A stretch of 64,000 bases of DNA from JAIPAN01 sp040403555 (GCA_040403555.1 JBBAKN010000001.1:248001-312000); one strand, 5' to 3'. Numbered from the stretch's first letter, positions 18,485 to 27,855 are shown. A program made the numbers and translations. The notes: generated by a model from the sequence alone, not told the origin.

Positions 18485-21400
18485 TTAATCTAATGTGATA
18501 TCTAAACCTAAACCTCTTAATTCGTGAACCAATACGTTGAATGATTCTGGAACCGATGGGGTTGGCAAAGGTTCACCTTTAACAATCGCTTCGTATGTTT
18601 TGGCACGGCCAATTACATCATCAGATTTCACGGTTAAGATCTCCTGTAAGATGTTTGCAGCACCAAATGCTTCTAAAGCCCAAACCTCCATCTCACCAAA
18701 ACGCTGACCACCAAACTGGGCTTTACCACCCAATGGTTGTTGTGTAATTAATGAGTATGGTCCGATAGAACGAGCGTGCATTTTATCGTCAACCATGTGG
18801 CCAAGTTTCAACATATAGATGATACCTACCGTGGTTGGCTGATCGAAACGATCGCCAGTTAAACCATTGTATAAATAGGTTCTACCCGAAGTTGGTACAC
18901 CCGCTTTGGCTACCCATTCTTCTACTTCTTCGTGGGTGGCACCATCAAAAATTGGGGTAGAAAATTTCATACCCAATTCTTTTCCGGCCCAACCTAATAC
19001 GGTTTCGTAGATCTGGCCCAAGTTCATACGTGAAGGTACACCCAAAGGGTTTAACACAATATCAACTGGAGTTCCGTCTTCTAAGAATGGCATATCTTCA
19101 TCGCGAACGATACGGGCAACAATACCTTTGTTACCGTGACGGCCTGCCATTTTATCCCCTACTTTCAACTTACGTTTTTTAGCTACATACACTTTAGCCA
19201 TTTGAACTATACCTGAAGGCAATTCATCGCCCACGGTAATGGCAAATTTCTCACGTTTGTATGCACCTAAGCCTTCGTTTAAACGAATGTTGTAGTTGTG
19301 CAAGGTTTGTTTAATTAACTCATTTTTATCCTCATCAGTAGTCCACTTAGTAGGATTGATATTGGCAACATCTAGATCGGCCAATACTTTTTGAGTGAAT
19401 TTAACGCCTTTAGCAATTAACAACTCTTTGTACACGTTGTAAATACCTTGTGAGGTTTTACCGTTTACAATGGTGAATAGTTTTTCAACTAATTTTTCTC
19501 TTAAGTCTTTATTAGATTTTGCAAAATTTGCATCTAACTTTTCTACCAGTGCTTTTTCTTCTGCTTTGGTAGTTTTCTTAGCTCTAGAGAATAATTTAGT
19601 ATCAATTACTACTCCGTGTATTGAAGGAGGTGTTTTTAAAGACGCATCTTTTACATCTCCTGCCTTATCACCAAAAATAGCTCTCAATAATTTTTCTTCT
19701 GGCGATGGGTCAGACTCTCCTTTTGGTGTAATTTTACCAATTAAGATATCTCCCTCTTTCACCTCTGCACCCACACGTATTACCCCATTTTCGTCCAGGT
19801 CTTTAGTAGCCTCTTCAGAAACGTTCGGAATGTCTGGTGTTAATTCTTCTTCACCACGTTTCGTATCGCGAACTTCTAATTCAAATTCTTCGATATGTAA
19901 TGAAGTAAAGATATCTTGAGATACCACACGCTCAGAAATTACAATCGCATCCTCGAAATTGTATCCTTGCCATGGCATGAAAGCCACTTTTAAGTTACGA
20001 CCTAAGGCCAATTCACCATTCTGAGTAGCGTATCCTTCGCAAAGCACTTGACCTTTTTCTACCTTTTGGCCTTTTTTAACAATTGGCTTTAAGTTGATAC
20101 AGGTACTTTGGTTTGTTTTTTGGAATTTAATTAATGGATAAGATTTCACTTCACCTTCGAAAGAAACTAATACGTCATCGGCATTACGCTCGTAACGAAT
20201 TTTAATTTCATTAGCATCTACGTATTCTACTACCCCATTGCCTTCGGCATTAATTAGGGTACGCGAATCGCGGGCTACACGACCTTCCAAACCTGTTCCA
20301 ACAATTGGAGCTTCTGGACGCAACAAAGGCACAGCCTGGCGTTGCATGTTTGATCCCATCAAGGCTCTATTTGCATCATCATGCTCTAAGAACGGAATGA
20401 GGGAAGCCGCAATAGAAGTGATTTGGTTTGGCGCTACGTCCATCAAATCTAATTTTTCTGGGGCAATTACCGGAAAATCGCCTTCGAAACGTGCTTTTAC
20501 ACGTGGTGTTGCGAAGTTTCCCTTGTCATCGTAATGCGCATTAGCTTGTGCAATGGTTTTTCCATCTTCGTCTTCGGCAGATAAATAGATTACCGGCTCT
20601 TCAACAACTACACGGCCTTTATCTACCTTACGATAAGGTGTTTCGATAAATCCTAGGTTGTTAATTTTTGCGTGAACGCAAAGTGACGAAATCAAACCAA
20701 TGTTTGGTCCCTCTGGAGTTTCGATAGTACACAAACGACCGTAGTGGGTGTAGTGAACGTCACGAACCTCGAAACCTGCACGCTCTCTAGATAAACCACC
20801 TGGCCCTAAGGCTGACAGACGACGCTTGTGCGTAATCTCTGCCAGAGGATTGGTTTGATCCATAAACTGTGACAATTGGTTGGTTCCGAAGAACGAGTTA
20901 ATCACAGAAGATAGGGTACGTGCATTAATTAAATCGGTTGGAGTAAATACCTCATTATCGCGAATGTTCATACGCTCACGGATGGTACGAGCCATACGGG
21001 CTAAACCAACACCAAATTGGGCGTATAATTGCTCACCCACGGTGCGCACACGACGGTTTGATAAGTGATCAATATCATCCACCTCGGCTTTAGAGTTGAT
21101 CAACTGGATTAAGTATTTCACAATAGCAATAATATCTTGCTTGGTTAATACTTTAGTGGTTTCTGGGGTATTTAATTTCAATTTACGGTTAATGCGGTAT
21201 CTACCTACATCACCCAAATCGTATCTTTTATCAGAAAAGAATAAACGATCGATGATACCACGAGCAGTTTCCTCATCAGGTGGTTCAGCGTTACGTAATT
21301 GTCTGTAGATATGCTCCACAGCTTCTTTTTCTGAGTTTGAAGTGTCTTTTTGTAAGGTATTGTAAATGATGGTATAGTCACCTGCGTGGCTGGCATCTTC

Positions 21401-22294
21401 TTTAGATAAGATGATAGATTTTACACCAGCATCAATAATCATATCAATATGATCGTCTTCTAAAATAGTTTCACGCTCTAAAATAACTTCATTTCTGTCG
21501 ATAGAAACTACCTCACCGGTTGATTCATCAACAAAATCTTCTACCCATTTTTTCAATACTCTTGCAGCAAGCTTACGGCCTACAAATTTCTTAAGGGCAG
21601 CTTTGCTCACTTTTACCTCATCGGCTAGTTCGAATAATTCTAAAATGTCTTTATCCGAATCGTAACCAATGGCACGCAATAAAGTGGTTACCGGGAATTT
21701 CTTCTTACGGTCAATGTATGCATACATCACGTTGTTTACGTCTGTAGCAAATTCAATCCAAGATCCCTTAAATGGAATTACACGGGCTGAATATAATTTA
21801 GTTCCGTTGGTGTGGCGGCTTTGGCCAAAAAACACACCTGGTGAACGGTGTAGTTGAGAAACAATTACACGCTCGGCACCGTTGATAACAAAAGTACCCT
21901 TAGGAGTCATATAGGGAATAGTTCCCAAATAAACATCTTGAACGATGGTTTCGAAATCTTCGTGTTCCTCGTCATTACAAGATAAACGGAGTTTAGCTTT
22001 AAGAGGAACACTATAGGTTAAGCCACGTTCTATACATTCCTGAATGTCGTATCGTGGCGGATCTACGAAATAATCTAAAAACTCTAATACGAAGATGTTT
22101 CTAGAATCAGAAATGGGGAAATTTTCAGAGAATACTTTAAATAAACCTTCTTGATGACGGTTATCTGAAGTGGTTTCTAACTGAAAGAATTCCCTGAATG
22201 ATTGCAATTGTACATCCAGAAAGTCGGGATAGTCCAACACATGCTTGCTGGTTGCAAAATTGATTCTTTCGGTATGTTTAATAGTGTTTGCCAA
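18485..22294 (-). CDS. rpoB: RNA polymerase subunit beta
   Basis: Beta subunit of RNA polymerase (1269 aa). The rifampicin-binding region reads GTNQLSQFMDQTNPLAEITHKRRLSALGPGG (split here by my reading; about 465-500), with the sensitive-type residues in place. The C-terminal KLGHMVDDKMHARSIGPYS and QPLGGKAQFGGQRFGEMEVWALEA clamp segments are conserved. It is preceded by a 150-bp gap after rplL holding a hairpin, and followed by a palindrome before rpoC. Confidence 0.98.
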   Translation of the reverse strand: MANTIKHTERINFATSKHVLDYPDFLDVQLQSFREFFQLETTSDNRHQEGLFKVFSENFPISDSRNIFVLEFLDYFVDPPRYDIQECIERGLTYSVPLKAKLRLSCNDEEHEDFETIVQDVYLGTIPYMTPKGTFVINGAERVIVSQLHRSPGVFFGQSRHTNGTKLYSARVIPFKGSWIEFATDVNNVMYAYIDRKKKFPVTTLLRAIGYDSDKDILELFELADEVKVSKAALKKFVGRKLAARVLKKWVEDFVDESTGEVVSIDRNEVILERETILEDDHIDMIIDAGVKSIILSKEDASHAGDYTIIYNTLQKDTSNSEKEAVEHIYRQLRNAEPPDEETARGIIDRLFFSDKRYDLGDVGRYRINRKLKLNTPETTKVLTKQDIIAIVKYLIQLINSKAEVDDIDHLSNRRVRTVGEQLYAQFGVGLARMARTIRERMNIRDNEVFTPTDLINARTLSSVINSFFGTNQLSQFMDQTNPLAEITHKRRLSALGPGGLSRERAGFEVRDVHYTHYGRLCTIETPEGPNIGLISSLCVHAKINNLGFIETPYRKVDKGRVVVEEPVIYLSAEDEDGKTIAQANAHYDDKGNFATPRVKARFEGDFPVIAPEKLDLMDVAPNQITSIAASLIPFLEHDDANRALMGSNMQRQAVPLLRPEAPIVGTGLEGRVARDSRTLINAEGNGVVEYVDANEIKIRYERNADDVLVSFEGEVKSYPLIKFQKTNQSTCINLKPIVKKGQKVEKGQVLCEGYATQNGELALGRNLKVAFMPWQGYNFEDAIVISERVVSQDIFTSLHIEEFELEVRDTKRGEEELTPDIPNVSEEATKDLDENGVIRVGAEVKEGDILIGKITPKGESDPSPEEKLLRAIFGDKAGDVKDASLKTPPSIHGVVIDTKLFSRAKKTTKAEEKALVEKLDANFAKSNKDLREKLVEKLFTIVNGKTSQGIYNVYKELLIAKGVKFTQKVLADLDVANINPTKWTTDEDKNELIKQTLHNYNIRLNEGLGAYKREKFAITVGDELPSGIVQMAKVYVAKKRKLKVGDKMAGRHGNKGIVARIVRDEDMPFLEDGTPVDIVLNPLGVPSRMNLGQIYETVLGWAGKELGMKFSTPIFDGATHEEVEEWVAKAGVPTSGRTYLYNGLTGDRFDQPTTVGIIYMLKLGHMVDDKMHARSIGPYSLITQQPLGGKAQFGGQRFGEMEVWALEAFGAANILQEILTVKSDDVIGRAKTYEAIVKGEPLPTPSVPESFNVLVHELRGLGLDITLD

Positions 22295-22398
22295 GGGATT
22301 TAGTTTTTAGTTTAAAAATAAACTGTGCGACTTTTTTACTCTTTTTTCGGAGAGCGCTGTAAGTCAAACAGCAATAGAAACTGATAGAAACAGCAATA

Positions 22399-22420
22399 GA
22401 CCCCGGTGAAAACCGGAGTC
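22399..22420 (-). promoter_or_regulatory. Hairpin in the rplL-rpoB gap (possible attenuator)
   Basis: A GACTCCGGT / ACCGGGGTC stem of 9 bp (one G-U) has a 4-nt loop and no strong T-run afterwards. In many bacteria a partial terminator at this place lowers rpoBC relative to L10/L12; that role is inferred from position. Confidence 0.55.
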
Positions 22421-22444
22421 TAAGGCCATTTTTAGCGTGTCAGA

Positions 22445-22825
22445 TTATTGAATTTCAACAACTGCGCCGGCTTCTTCTAATTGTTTTTTCAAAGCATCAG
22501 CTTCGTCTTTAGCAACACCTGCTTTTATTTCAGATGGGGCTGCATCAACTAAGTCTTTAGCTTCTTTCAAACCTAAACCGGTTAAATCTTTCACTAATTT
22601 TACTACTGCTAGTTTCTGACCACCAGCTTCTTTCAATAATACATTAAAGCTGGTTTTTTCTTCTGCAGCACCAGCGGCAGCGCCACCAGCAGCAGGAGCA
22701 GCAACTGCAACAGCTGCAGCAGCAGGCTCAATACCATACTCATCCTTAAGAATTTGAGCTAACTCATTAACTTCTTTTACTGTTAAGTTTACTAATTGCT
22801 CAGCAAACGATTTTAAATCTGCCAT
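22445..22825 (-). CDS. rplL: 50S ribosomal protein L7/L12
   Basis: Stalk protein that recruits translation factors. The N-terminal dimerisation helix (1-35) leads into an alanine/glycine-rich hinge (about 36-58). The C-terminal factor-binding domain contains KTSFNVLLKEAGGQKLAVVK and GLGLKEAKDLVD. Length (126 aa) is normal. It lies 56 bp downstream of rplJ. Confidence 0.97.
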   Translation of the reverse strand: MADLKSFAEQLVNLTVKEVNELAQILKDEYGIEPAAAAVAVAAPAAGGAAAGAAEEKTSFNVLLKEAGGQKLAVVKLVKDLTGLGLKEAKDLVDAAPSEIKAGVAKDEADALKKQLEEAGAVVEIQ

Positions 22826-22881
22826 TTTATTTGAATTTTAACGTTAAATACTTTGTTTTTTAATCAAGCTTTAGGTGCTTG

Positions 22882-23400
22882 TTAACCTCTTTGTTCTAAT
22901 GCTTTAACAATACCTGCTAATTTGCTTTTACCAGACTGTAGGCCTGAAATAACATTTTTAGCTGGTGATTGTAACAATCCGATGATTTCTCCGATTAATT
23001 CCTCTTTAGATTTTAAGTTCACTAAAGCGTTCAACTGGTTATCGCCAATGAAGATAGCACTGTCTATATACGCTGCTTTTAAAAGGGGCTTATCACCGCT
23101 AGCTCTCAAAGCTTTAATCAGTTTTGCCGGAGCATTGGCTGAGTTTGAGAATAATAGAGTTGATGACCCTTTAAGTACATCGTATAATTCAGCATATTCA
23201 CCTGATGCGGCTTCTAAAGCCTTTTTAATTAAGGTGTTTTTTGCTACCTGCATTTTGATATCACTATCGAAACATTTGCGGCGAATATCATTCACTGCTG
23301 CTACAGTCAGGTTAGAAGTATCAGTAATGTAAACATTGCTGAAGCTATTAATCTGCTCTTTTAAAGCAAGAACAACATCGTGTTTTTCTTCTTTTCTCAT
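22882..23400 (-). CDS. rplJ: 50S ribosomal protein L10
   Basis: Base of the ribosomal stalk, binding 23S rRNA and L7/L12 dimers (172 aa). The N-terminal RNA-binding domain shows SNVYITDTSNLTVAAVNDIRR and MQVAKNTLIKKAL; the C-terminal helix (SGKSKLAGIVKALEQRG) binds L7/L12. Only 2 bp separate it from rplA, so there is no room for the long autoregulatory L10 leader found in some other phyla. Confidence 0.95.
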   Translation of the reverse strand: MRKEEKHDVVLALKEQINSFSNVYITDTSNLTVAAVNDIRRKCFDSDIKMQVAKNTLIKKALEAASGEYAELYDVLKGSSTLLFSNSANAPAKLIKALRASGDKPLLKAAYIDSAIFIGDNQLNALVNLKSKEELIGEIIGLLQSPAKNVISGLQSGKSKLAGIVKALEQRG

Positions 23401-23402
23401 GA

Positions 23403-24101
23403 TTAGATTCCTGCTATAGTTTTAGTTTCAATTTCGATTCCAGAACTCATTGTAGAAGACATGTAAATGCTTTTAAAATAAGTTCCTTTTGCAGCTGATG
23501 GTTTTAATTTAGAGATCACTTGAATTACTTCTAATGCATTCTCATAAATTTTCTCGGCAGAGAAAGATACTTTCCCTACAGAAGCATGAATGATTCCGGT
23601 TTTATCAACCTTGAAATCAATTTTACCACCTTTAACATCGGTTACCGCTTTACCTACTTCGGTAGTTACGGTTCCTGATTTAGGATTTGGCATCAGGTTT
23701 CTTGGACCTAAAACACGGCCTAATTTACCTACTTTTGCCATCACACTAGGCATGGTAATAATGATATCAATATCAGTCCATCCTGCTTCAATTTTAGCAA
23801 TATAATCATCCAAACCTACGTAGTCTGCACCTGCTGCTTTAGCTTCCTCTTCTTTATCGGGGGTTACTAAGGCCAATACACGTACATTTTTACCGGTACC
23901 ATGAGGAAGTGTTGCAATACCACGTACCATTTGATTCGCCTTCCGAGGATCTACGCCTAAACGTACATTCAAGTCAACCGATGCATCAAATTTGGTAGTA
24001 GTAATATCTTTTACTAAAGCCGAAGCTTGTTGCAAAGAATATGCTTTACCATCCTCAATTTTGGAAATTGCCGTTTTTTGATTTTTTGTTAATCTAGCCA
24101 C
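23403..24101 (-). CDS. rplA: 50S ribosomal protein L1
   Basis: Forms the L1 stalk and interacts with E-site tRNA (232 aa). The signature MPSVMAKVGKLGRVLGPRNLMPNP is present at about 125-148. The start codon is GTG at 24101 (encoding MARLTKNQK); no ATG fits better. It is 22 bp downstream of rplK. L1 is a known translational repressor of its own operon in several bacteria; I do not see a clear binding site here. Confidence 0.96.
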   Translation of the reverse strand: MARLTKNQKTAISKIEDGKAYSLQQASALVKDITTTKFDASVDLNVRLGVDPRKANQMVRGIATLPHGTGKNVRVLALVTPDKEEEAKAAGADYVGLDDYIAKIEAGWTDIDIIITMPSVMAKVGKLGRVLGPRNLMPNPKSGTVTTEVGKAVTDVKGGKIDFKVDKTGIIHASVGKVSFSAEKIYENALEVIQVISKLKPSAAKGTYFKSIYMSSTMSSGIEIETKTIAGI

Positions 24102-24123
24102 TTCTTAAACTGATTTGTGTTAA

Positions 24124-24567
24124 TTAATTATTCCAGGGTGCGTTACCATTTACGGTAATTCCCATACTGCGTGCAGTACCTGCAACCATTTTCATGGCCG
24201 ACTCAATGGTAAATGCGTTTAAATCGGTCATTTTATCTTTTGCAATTGCTTCAACCTGCTCCCAGCTTACGCTAGCAACTTTTTGACGGTTTGGCTCTGC
24301 TGAACCACTTTTTTGACCAGAAACTTCCAATAATTGGATAGCTACTGGAGGGGTTTTAATGATAAATTCGAACGATTTGTCAGCATATACAGAAATTACT
24401 ACCGGTAATACTTTACCTGGCTTGTCTTGGGTACGAGCGTTAAATTGCTTGCAAAAATCCATAATGTTTACCCCTTTAGCACCTAATGCAGGTCCTACCG
24501 GTGGCGATGGATTTGCAGCTCCTCCCTTGATCTGTAATTTTACTAACGCTTCGACTTCTTTTGCCAT
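24124..24567 (-). CDS. rplK: 50S ribosomal protein L11
   Basis: Binds the GTPase-associated centre of 23S rRNA and is needed for RelA activation in many bacteria (147 aa). The N-terminal domain contains GGAANPSPPVGPALGAKGVN with the proline-rich switch. The C-terminal RNA-binding domain ends in GTARSMGITVNG. It is separated from nusG by 179 bp, the largest gap inside this operon. Confidence 0.96.
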   Translation of the reverse strand: MAKEVEALVKLQIKGGAANPSPPVGPALGAKGVNIMDFCKQFNARTQDKPGKVLPVVISVYADKSFEFIIKTPPVAIQLLEVSGQKSGSAEPNRQKVASVSWEQVEAIAKDKMTDLNAFTIESAMKMVAGTARSMGITVNGNAPWNN

Positions 24568-24707
24568 TTTTTTGTTGTTTATTTAATACTCAATGTTAGT
24601 AAGTTGGAAGCTATGTAACATTTGATTTATCTAGATTTTAAAATTTGAAGAAGAGTGTTTAAATTCTAATTCAATTCTGCCATCTAAATGCTTTTAATAT
24701 GTATTTA

Positions 24708-24744
24708 TTGAGGGGTAATTCTGGGCGTAAACACCTTCCCTCAA
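24708..24744 (-). promoter_or_regulatory. Structured element after nusG (possible attenuator)
   Basis: TTGAGGG and CCCTCAA arms close a 23-nt loop that itself holds a GGTG/CGCC mini-stem. It lies directly after the nusG stop, upstream of rplK, and has no T-run. I see no other gene in the 179-bp gap. Confidence 0.4.
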
Positions 24745-24746
24745 CA

Positions 24747-25289
24747 CTATTCTTTGTCTACTTGCATGTAATTTAATTCAAGTGGCGTACGACGGCCGAA
24801 AATTTTAACCATTACTTTTAGTTTTTTCTTCTCGTCGTTTACCTCTTCAATTACACCAGAGAAGCCTTGGAATGGACCATCCATTACCTTCACCTGCTCT
24901 CCTACCATATAGTTGATGTTAATTACCTCACTTTGGGAGGCCATCTCATCTACTTTACCTAAGATGCGGTTTACTTCTGCTTGGCGCATAGGCACCGGAG
25001 TACCCGATTTATCACCTAAAAATCCAATTACACTATTAATATTTTTAATGATATGCTGTAATTCAGCATCCATATTGGCTTCAATTAATACATATCCTGG
25101 GTAAAAATTACGCTCTTTGGCAATTTTCTTACCGTCTTTCATCTGCAAGTATTTTTCCATCGGAATTAATACTTGAGGCAATAAATGAGCTATACCCAAA
25201 CGATTAATTTCGGCTTCTAGATATTGTTTTACCTTTTTCTCTTTGCCGCTAACCGCACGTACTACGTACCATTTCAGTTGATCACTCAT
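24747..25289 (-). CDS. nusG: Transcription elongation/termination factor NusG
   Basis: Binds RNA polymerase and couples it to Rho or ribosomes (180 aa). The NGN domain begins KWYVVRAVSGKEKKVKQYLE and includes FYPGYVLIEA. The KOW domain near the C-terminus reads GEQVKVMDGPFQGFSGVIEEV. It is 19 bp after secE, in the standard secE-nusG-rplK order. Confidence 0.96.
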   Translation of the reverse strand: MSDQLKWYVVRAVSGKEKKVKQYLEAEINRLGIAHLLPQVLIPMEKYLQMKDGKKIAKERNFYPGYVLIEANMDAELQHIIKNINSVIGFLGDKSGTPVPMRQAEVNRILGKVDEMASQSEVININYMVGEQVKVMDGPFQGFSGVIEEVNDEKKKLKVMVKIFGRRTPLELNYMQVDKE

Positions 25290-25308
25290 CGTTTCGTTCT
25301 AAAAAATG

Positions 25309-25503
25309 TTAAGCAAGAGATTTATAGAAAAGTTTCAACGCAGTACCTGCCGATTCATCCATTGCCAAAACCAAAAAGGCAATAACAATAGAGGCTACCA
25401 ATACCAATACTGCAGAGTTTTGTAACTCAGACCACGTAGGCCAAGATACTTTCTGCGTCATTTCGTTATACGATTCTTTAAAAAATTCAATAACTTTTGC
25501 CAT
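25309..25503 (-). CDS. secE: Preprotein translocase subunit SecE
   Basis: Small single-span subunit that clamps SecY in the translocon (64 aa). The cytoplasmic amphipathic helix contains the conserved FFKESYNEMTQKVSWPTW, followed by one membrane segment (about 30-48). It lies immediately downstream of tRNA-Trp. Confidence 0.95.
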   Translation of the reverse strand: MAKVIEFFKESYNEMTQKVSWPTWSELQNSAVLVLVASIVIAFLVLAMDESAGTALKLFYKSLA

Positions 25504-25523
25504 CTGTTCTATTATATCTTAAG

Positions 25524-25594
25524 CACGGGAACAAGGATTCGAACCCTGATCAAAGGTTTTGGAGACCTCTATTCTACCGTTGAACTATTCCCGT
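25524..25594 (-). tRNA. tRNA-Trp (CCA anticodon)
   Basis: Full cloverleaf: acceptor ACGGGAA/TTCCCGT, anticodon loop CTCCAAA with anticodon CCA, T-loop TTCGAAT and discriminator G, as expected for Trp. The 3' CCA is not encoded. It lies between tuf and secE, the usual place. Confidence 0.95.
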
Positions 25595-25610
25595 AGTTAA
25601 TTAACAAGAA

Positions 25611-25642
25611 AACATAAGCCCGCAATAAAGCGGACTTATGTT
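25611..25642 (-). terminator. Hairpin between tuf and tRNA-Trp
   Basis: A 13-bp stem (AACATAAGTCCGC against GCGGGCTTATGTT, one G-U) is followed on the minus strand by a T-rich stretch. It is likely a partial terminator, or a processing hairpin separating tuf mRNA from tRNA-Trp-secE. Confidence 0.65.
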
Positions 25643-25673
25643 ATCCAATTAACCTTATTTATGTGAAATCTTG

Positions 25674-26861
25674 TTATTTCAAAATTTCGGTTACCTGTCC
25701 GGCACCTACAGTTCTACCACCCTCACGGATAGCAAAACGTAAGCCTTTCTCCATAGCAATTGCATTAATCAATTTTACTGTGATCGTAACGTTATCACCT
25801 GGCATAACCATTTCTACTCCAGCTGCTAATGAAATTTCACCAGTAACATCTGTAGTACGGAAATAGAATTGAGGACGGTATTTGTTAAAGAATGGAGTAT
25901 GACGTCCACCTTCAGCTTTTGATAATACGTAAATTTCCGCTTTGAAATCAGTATGAGGAGTTACAGAACCTGGTTTACAGATTACCATACCACGACGGAT
26001 ATCGGTTTTCTCAATACCACGTAATAATAAACCTACGTTATCACCAGCTTCACCGTAATCTAAAATTTTACGGAACATCTCTACACCAGTAACAGTTGAT
26101 TTCAAGTTCTCAGCACCCATACCTAGGATATCGACTAAATCACCTGAGTTGATTACACCACGCTCGATACGACCAGTTGCAACTGTACCACGACCAGTGA
26201 TAGAGAATACATCTTCAACCGGCATCAAGAAAGGTAATTCTGTTAAACGTGGAGGAATTGGAATGTAGCTATCTACTGCATCCATTAACTCCATAATTTT
26301 ACCTACCCATTTAGGATCTCCGTTCAAGCCACCAAGAGCTGAACCTTGAATAACAGGAATATCATCACCAGGGAAGTCATAAAAAGATAATAATTCACGG
26401 ATTTCCATCTCTACTAATTCTAGTAATTCTGGATCATCCACCATATCCACTTTGTTCATGAAAACAACTAATGTTGGTACACCTACCTGACGAGCAAGAA
26501 GGATGTGCTCACGAGTTTGGGGCATTGGACCATCAGTTGCAGCAACAACGATAATAGCACCATCCATTTGAGCCGCACCAGTAACCATGTTTTTCACATA
26601 ATCCGCGTGACCTGGACAATCTACGTGTGCGTAGTGACGCTTTGCAGTTGAATACTCAACGTGAGCAGTATTAATAGTAATACCTCTTTCTTTTTCCTCA
26701 GGAGCTGAGTCAATTGAATCGAATGAACGTGCCTCAGATAAACCAGCATCAGCCAAAACTTTTGTAATAGCTGCTGTTAAAGTTGTTTTACCGTGATCGA
26801 CGTGACCAATAGTACCGATATTTAAATGCGGCTTACTACGGTCAAATTTTTCTTTTGCCAT
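25674..26861 (-). CDS. tuf: Elongation factor Tu
   Basis: GTPase that delivers aminoacyl-tRNA to the ribosome (395 aa). G1 GHVDHGKT (about 19-26), the effector region RGITINTAHVEY, G3 DCPGHADY (about 81) and G4 NKVD (about 136) are present; domains 2 and 3 follow. It lies between a block of four tRNA genes and tRNA-Trp. No separate promoter is seen in the 56 bp before it, so transcription from the tRNA promoter at 27390 is likely. Confidence 0.98.
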   Translation of the reverse strand: MAKEKFDRSKPHLNIGTIGHVDHGKTTLTAAITKVLADAGLSEARSFDSIDSAPEEKERGITINTAHVEYSTAKRHYAHVDCPGHADYVKNMVTGAAQMDGAIIVVAATDGPMPQTREHILLARQVGVPTLVVFMNKVDMVDDPELLELVEMEIRELLSFYDFPGDDIPVIQGSALGGLNGDPKWVGKIMELMDAVDSYIPIPPRLTELPFLMPVEDVFSITGRGTVATGRIERGVINSGDLVDILGMGAENLKSTVTGVEMFRKILDYGEAGDNVGLLLRGIEKTDIRRGMVICKPGSVTPHTDFKAEIYVLSKAEGGRHTPFFNKYRPQFYFRTTDVTGEISLAAGVEMVMPGDNVTITVKLINAIAMEKGLRFAIREGGRTVGAGQVTEILK

Positions 26862-26917
26862 TTTAAAATCTAATTAAAGGTTAATTGTTGTTTGTTATTG
26901 TTTTTATAAAATTTTTG

Positions 26918-26989
<72 letters not shown>

Positions 26990-27054
26990 TGTTATCTTTC
27001 GCTAAGCTTAAAATTAACATCCCTGCTAACCGTAGCCCATTTATTCTTTTTCTG

Positions 27055-27127
27055 AGCGGAAGACGAGGTTCGAACTCGCGACCTATAGCTTGGAAGGCTA
27101 TCGCTCTACCAACTGAGCTACTTCCGC
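27055..27127 (-). tRNA. tRNA-Gly (TCC anticodon)
   Basis: Acceptor GCGGAAG/CTTCCGC, anticodon stem ATAGC/GCTAT around CTTCCAA (anticodon TCC), T-loop TTCGAAC, discriminator T. The 3' CCA is not encoded. Confidence 0.95.
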
Positions 27128-27135
27128 TTATATTA

Positions 27136-27219
27136 TGGTGGGGGGGGAAGGATTCGAACCTTCGAAACCGAAGTAACGGATTTACAGTCCGTCCCATTTG
27201 ACCGCTCTGGAACCCCCCC
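27136..27219 (-). tRNA. tRNA-Tyr (GTA anticodon), CCA encoded
   Basis: Class II tRNA with a long variable arm. The anticodon loop CTGTAAA carries GTA. The acceptor stem is seven G facing seven C, with discriminator A. The next three bases read CCA, so unlike its neighbours this gene encodes its 3' end. Confidence 0.93.
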
Positions 27220-27227
27220 CTATACAG

Positions 27228-27300
<73 letters not shown>

Positions 27301-27389
27301 TTTTTGCATATAAAAAGCTTTTTAATACATGAATGAACATCCCCTTATACTATTCGAAAGTGCATAACATGGCCTTGCGAAAGGGACTG

Positions 27390-27397
27390 CAAATCTA
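27390..27397 (-). promoter_or_regulatory. Promoter of the tRNA-tuf transcription unit
   Basis: TAGATTTG followed by CAGTCCC on the minus strand. The TTTGCAGTCC string is shared exactly with the rpsU and rpsT promoters. Confidence 0.7.
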
Positions 27398-27513
27398 CAC
27401 AATTTAAGAGTGGAACAAAATTTTTTCTGAAAAAAATTTAGACGGCCTTTTTTGCCGCCAAAACTCTTAAAAAAAATATCCTTTTTTTGTATCTAAAAGG
27501 CCTATAAAGTATC

Positions 27514-27843
27514 CTAGGGGTTAAGCAACTGCTTGTGGTTACTTGCGTGTTCTTTTACGCGTTCTTTATGCTTATGGATCTGCATTTTTATACAATCCAT
27601 AGCCAAGTCGGTAGCCGCTTCAAAACTTAATGCTATTTCGCTACAAAACAAATCTTTACCAGGTAAGGCTAACTTAATTTCTACTTGCTTATTTTCATCG
27701 GTTTCTGAGGGTGCTACTTTAAGATAAATATCACCCTGAATGATTTGGTCGAAATAGTGATCGAGTTTCGCGATTTTAGTTTCAATATAATCTAATAAGT
27801 TACGGTCTGCATCAAAATGAATAGATTGTACGTTGATTTTCAT
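27514..27843 (-). CDS. hpf: Ribosome hibernation-promoting factor (short HPF/RaiA)
   Basis: Binds the 30S mRNA/tRNA channel in non-growing cells and inactivates ribosomes. At 109 aa it has only the S30AE N-terminal domain (VQSIHFDADRNLLDYIETKIAKLDHYF; EIALSFEAATDLAMDCIKMQIHKHKER) and lacks the C-terminal dimerisation domain of long HPF. It follows xerC by 17 bp. It has a full Shine-Dalgarno AAGGAGG at ideal spacing, which is exceptional in this window. Confidence 0.92.
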   Translation of the reverse strand: MKINVQSIHFDADRNLLDYIETKIAKLDHYFDQIIQGDIYLKVAPSETDENKQVEIKLALPGKDLFCSEIALSFEAATDLAMDCIKMQIHKHKERVKEHASNHKQLLNP

Positions 27844-27848
27844 TTTCT

Positions 27849-27855
27849 CCTCCTT
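27849..27855 (-). promoter_or_regulatory. Strong Shine-Dalgarno of hpf
   Basis: AAGGAGG, 5 nt before the hpf ATG, is a perfect match to the 16S anti-SD core. Other genes here show no comparable site except rpsU. Confidence 0.85.

Noticed and set aside
19470..19919. 149-codon plus-strand frame opposite rpoB
   Set aside because: Antisense to conserved rpoB; composition is a mirror of the real gene and no promoter or family similarity is seen.
22922..23332. 136-codon plus-strand frame opposite rplJ
   Set aside because: Antisense shadow of a conserved ribosomal protein gene; no independent support.
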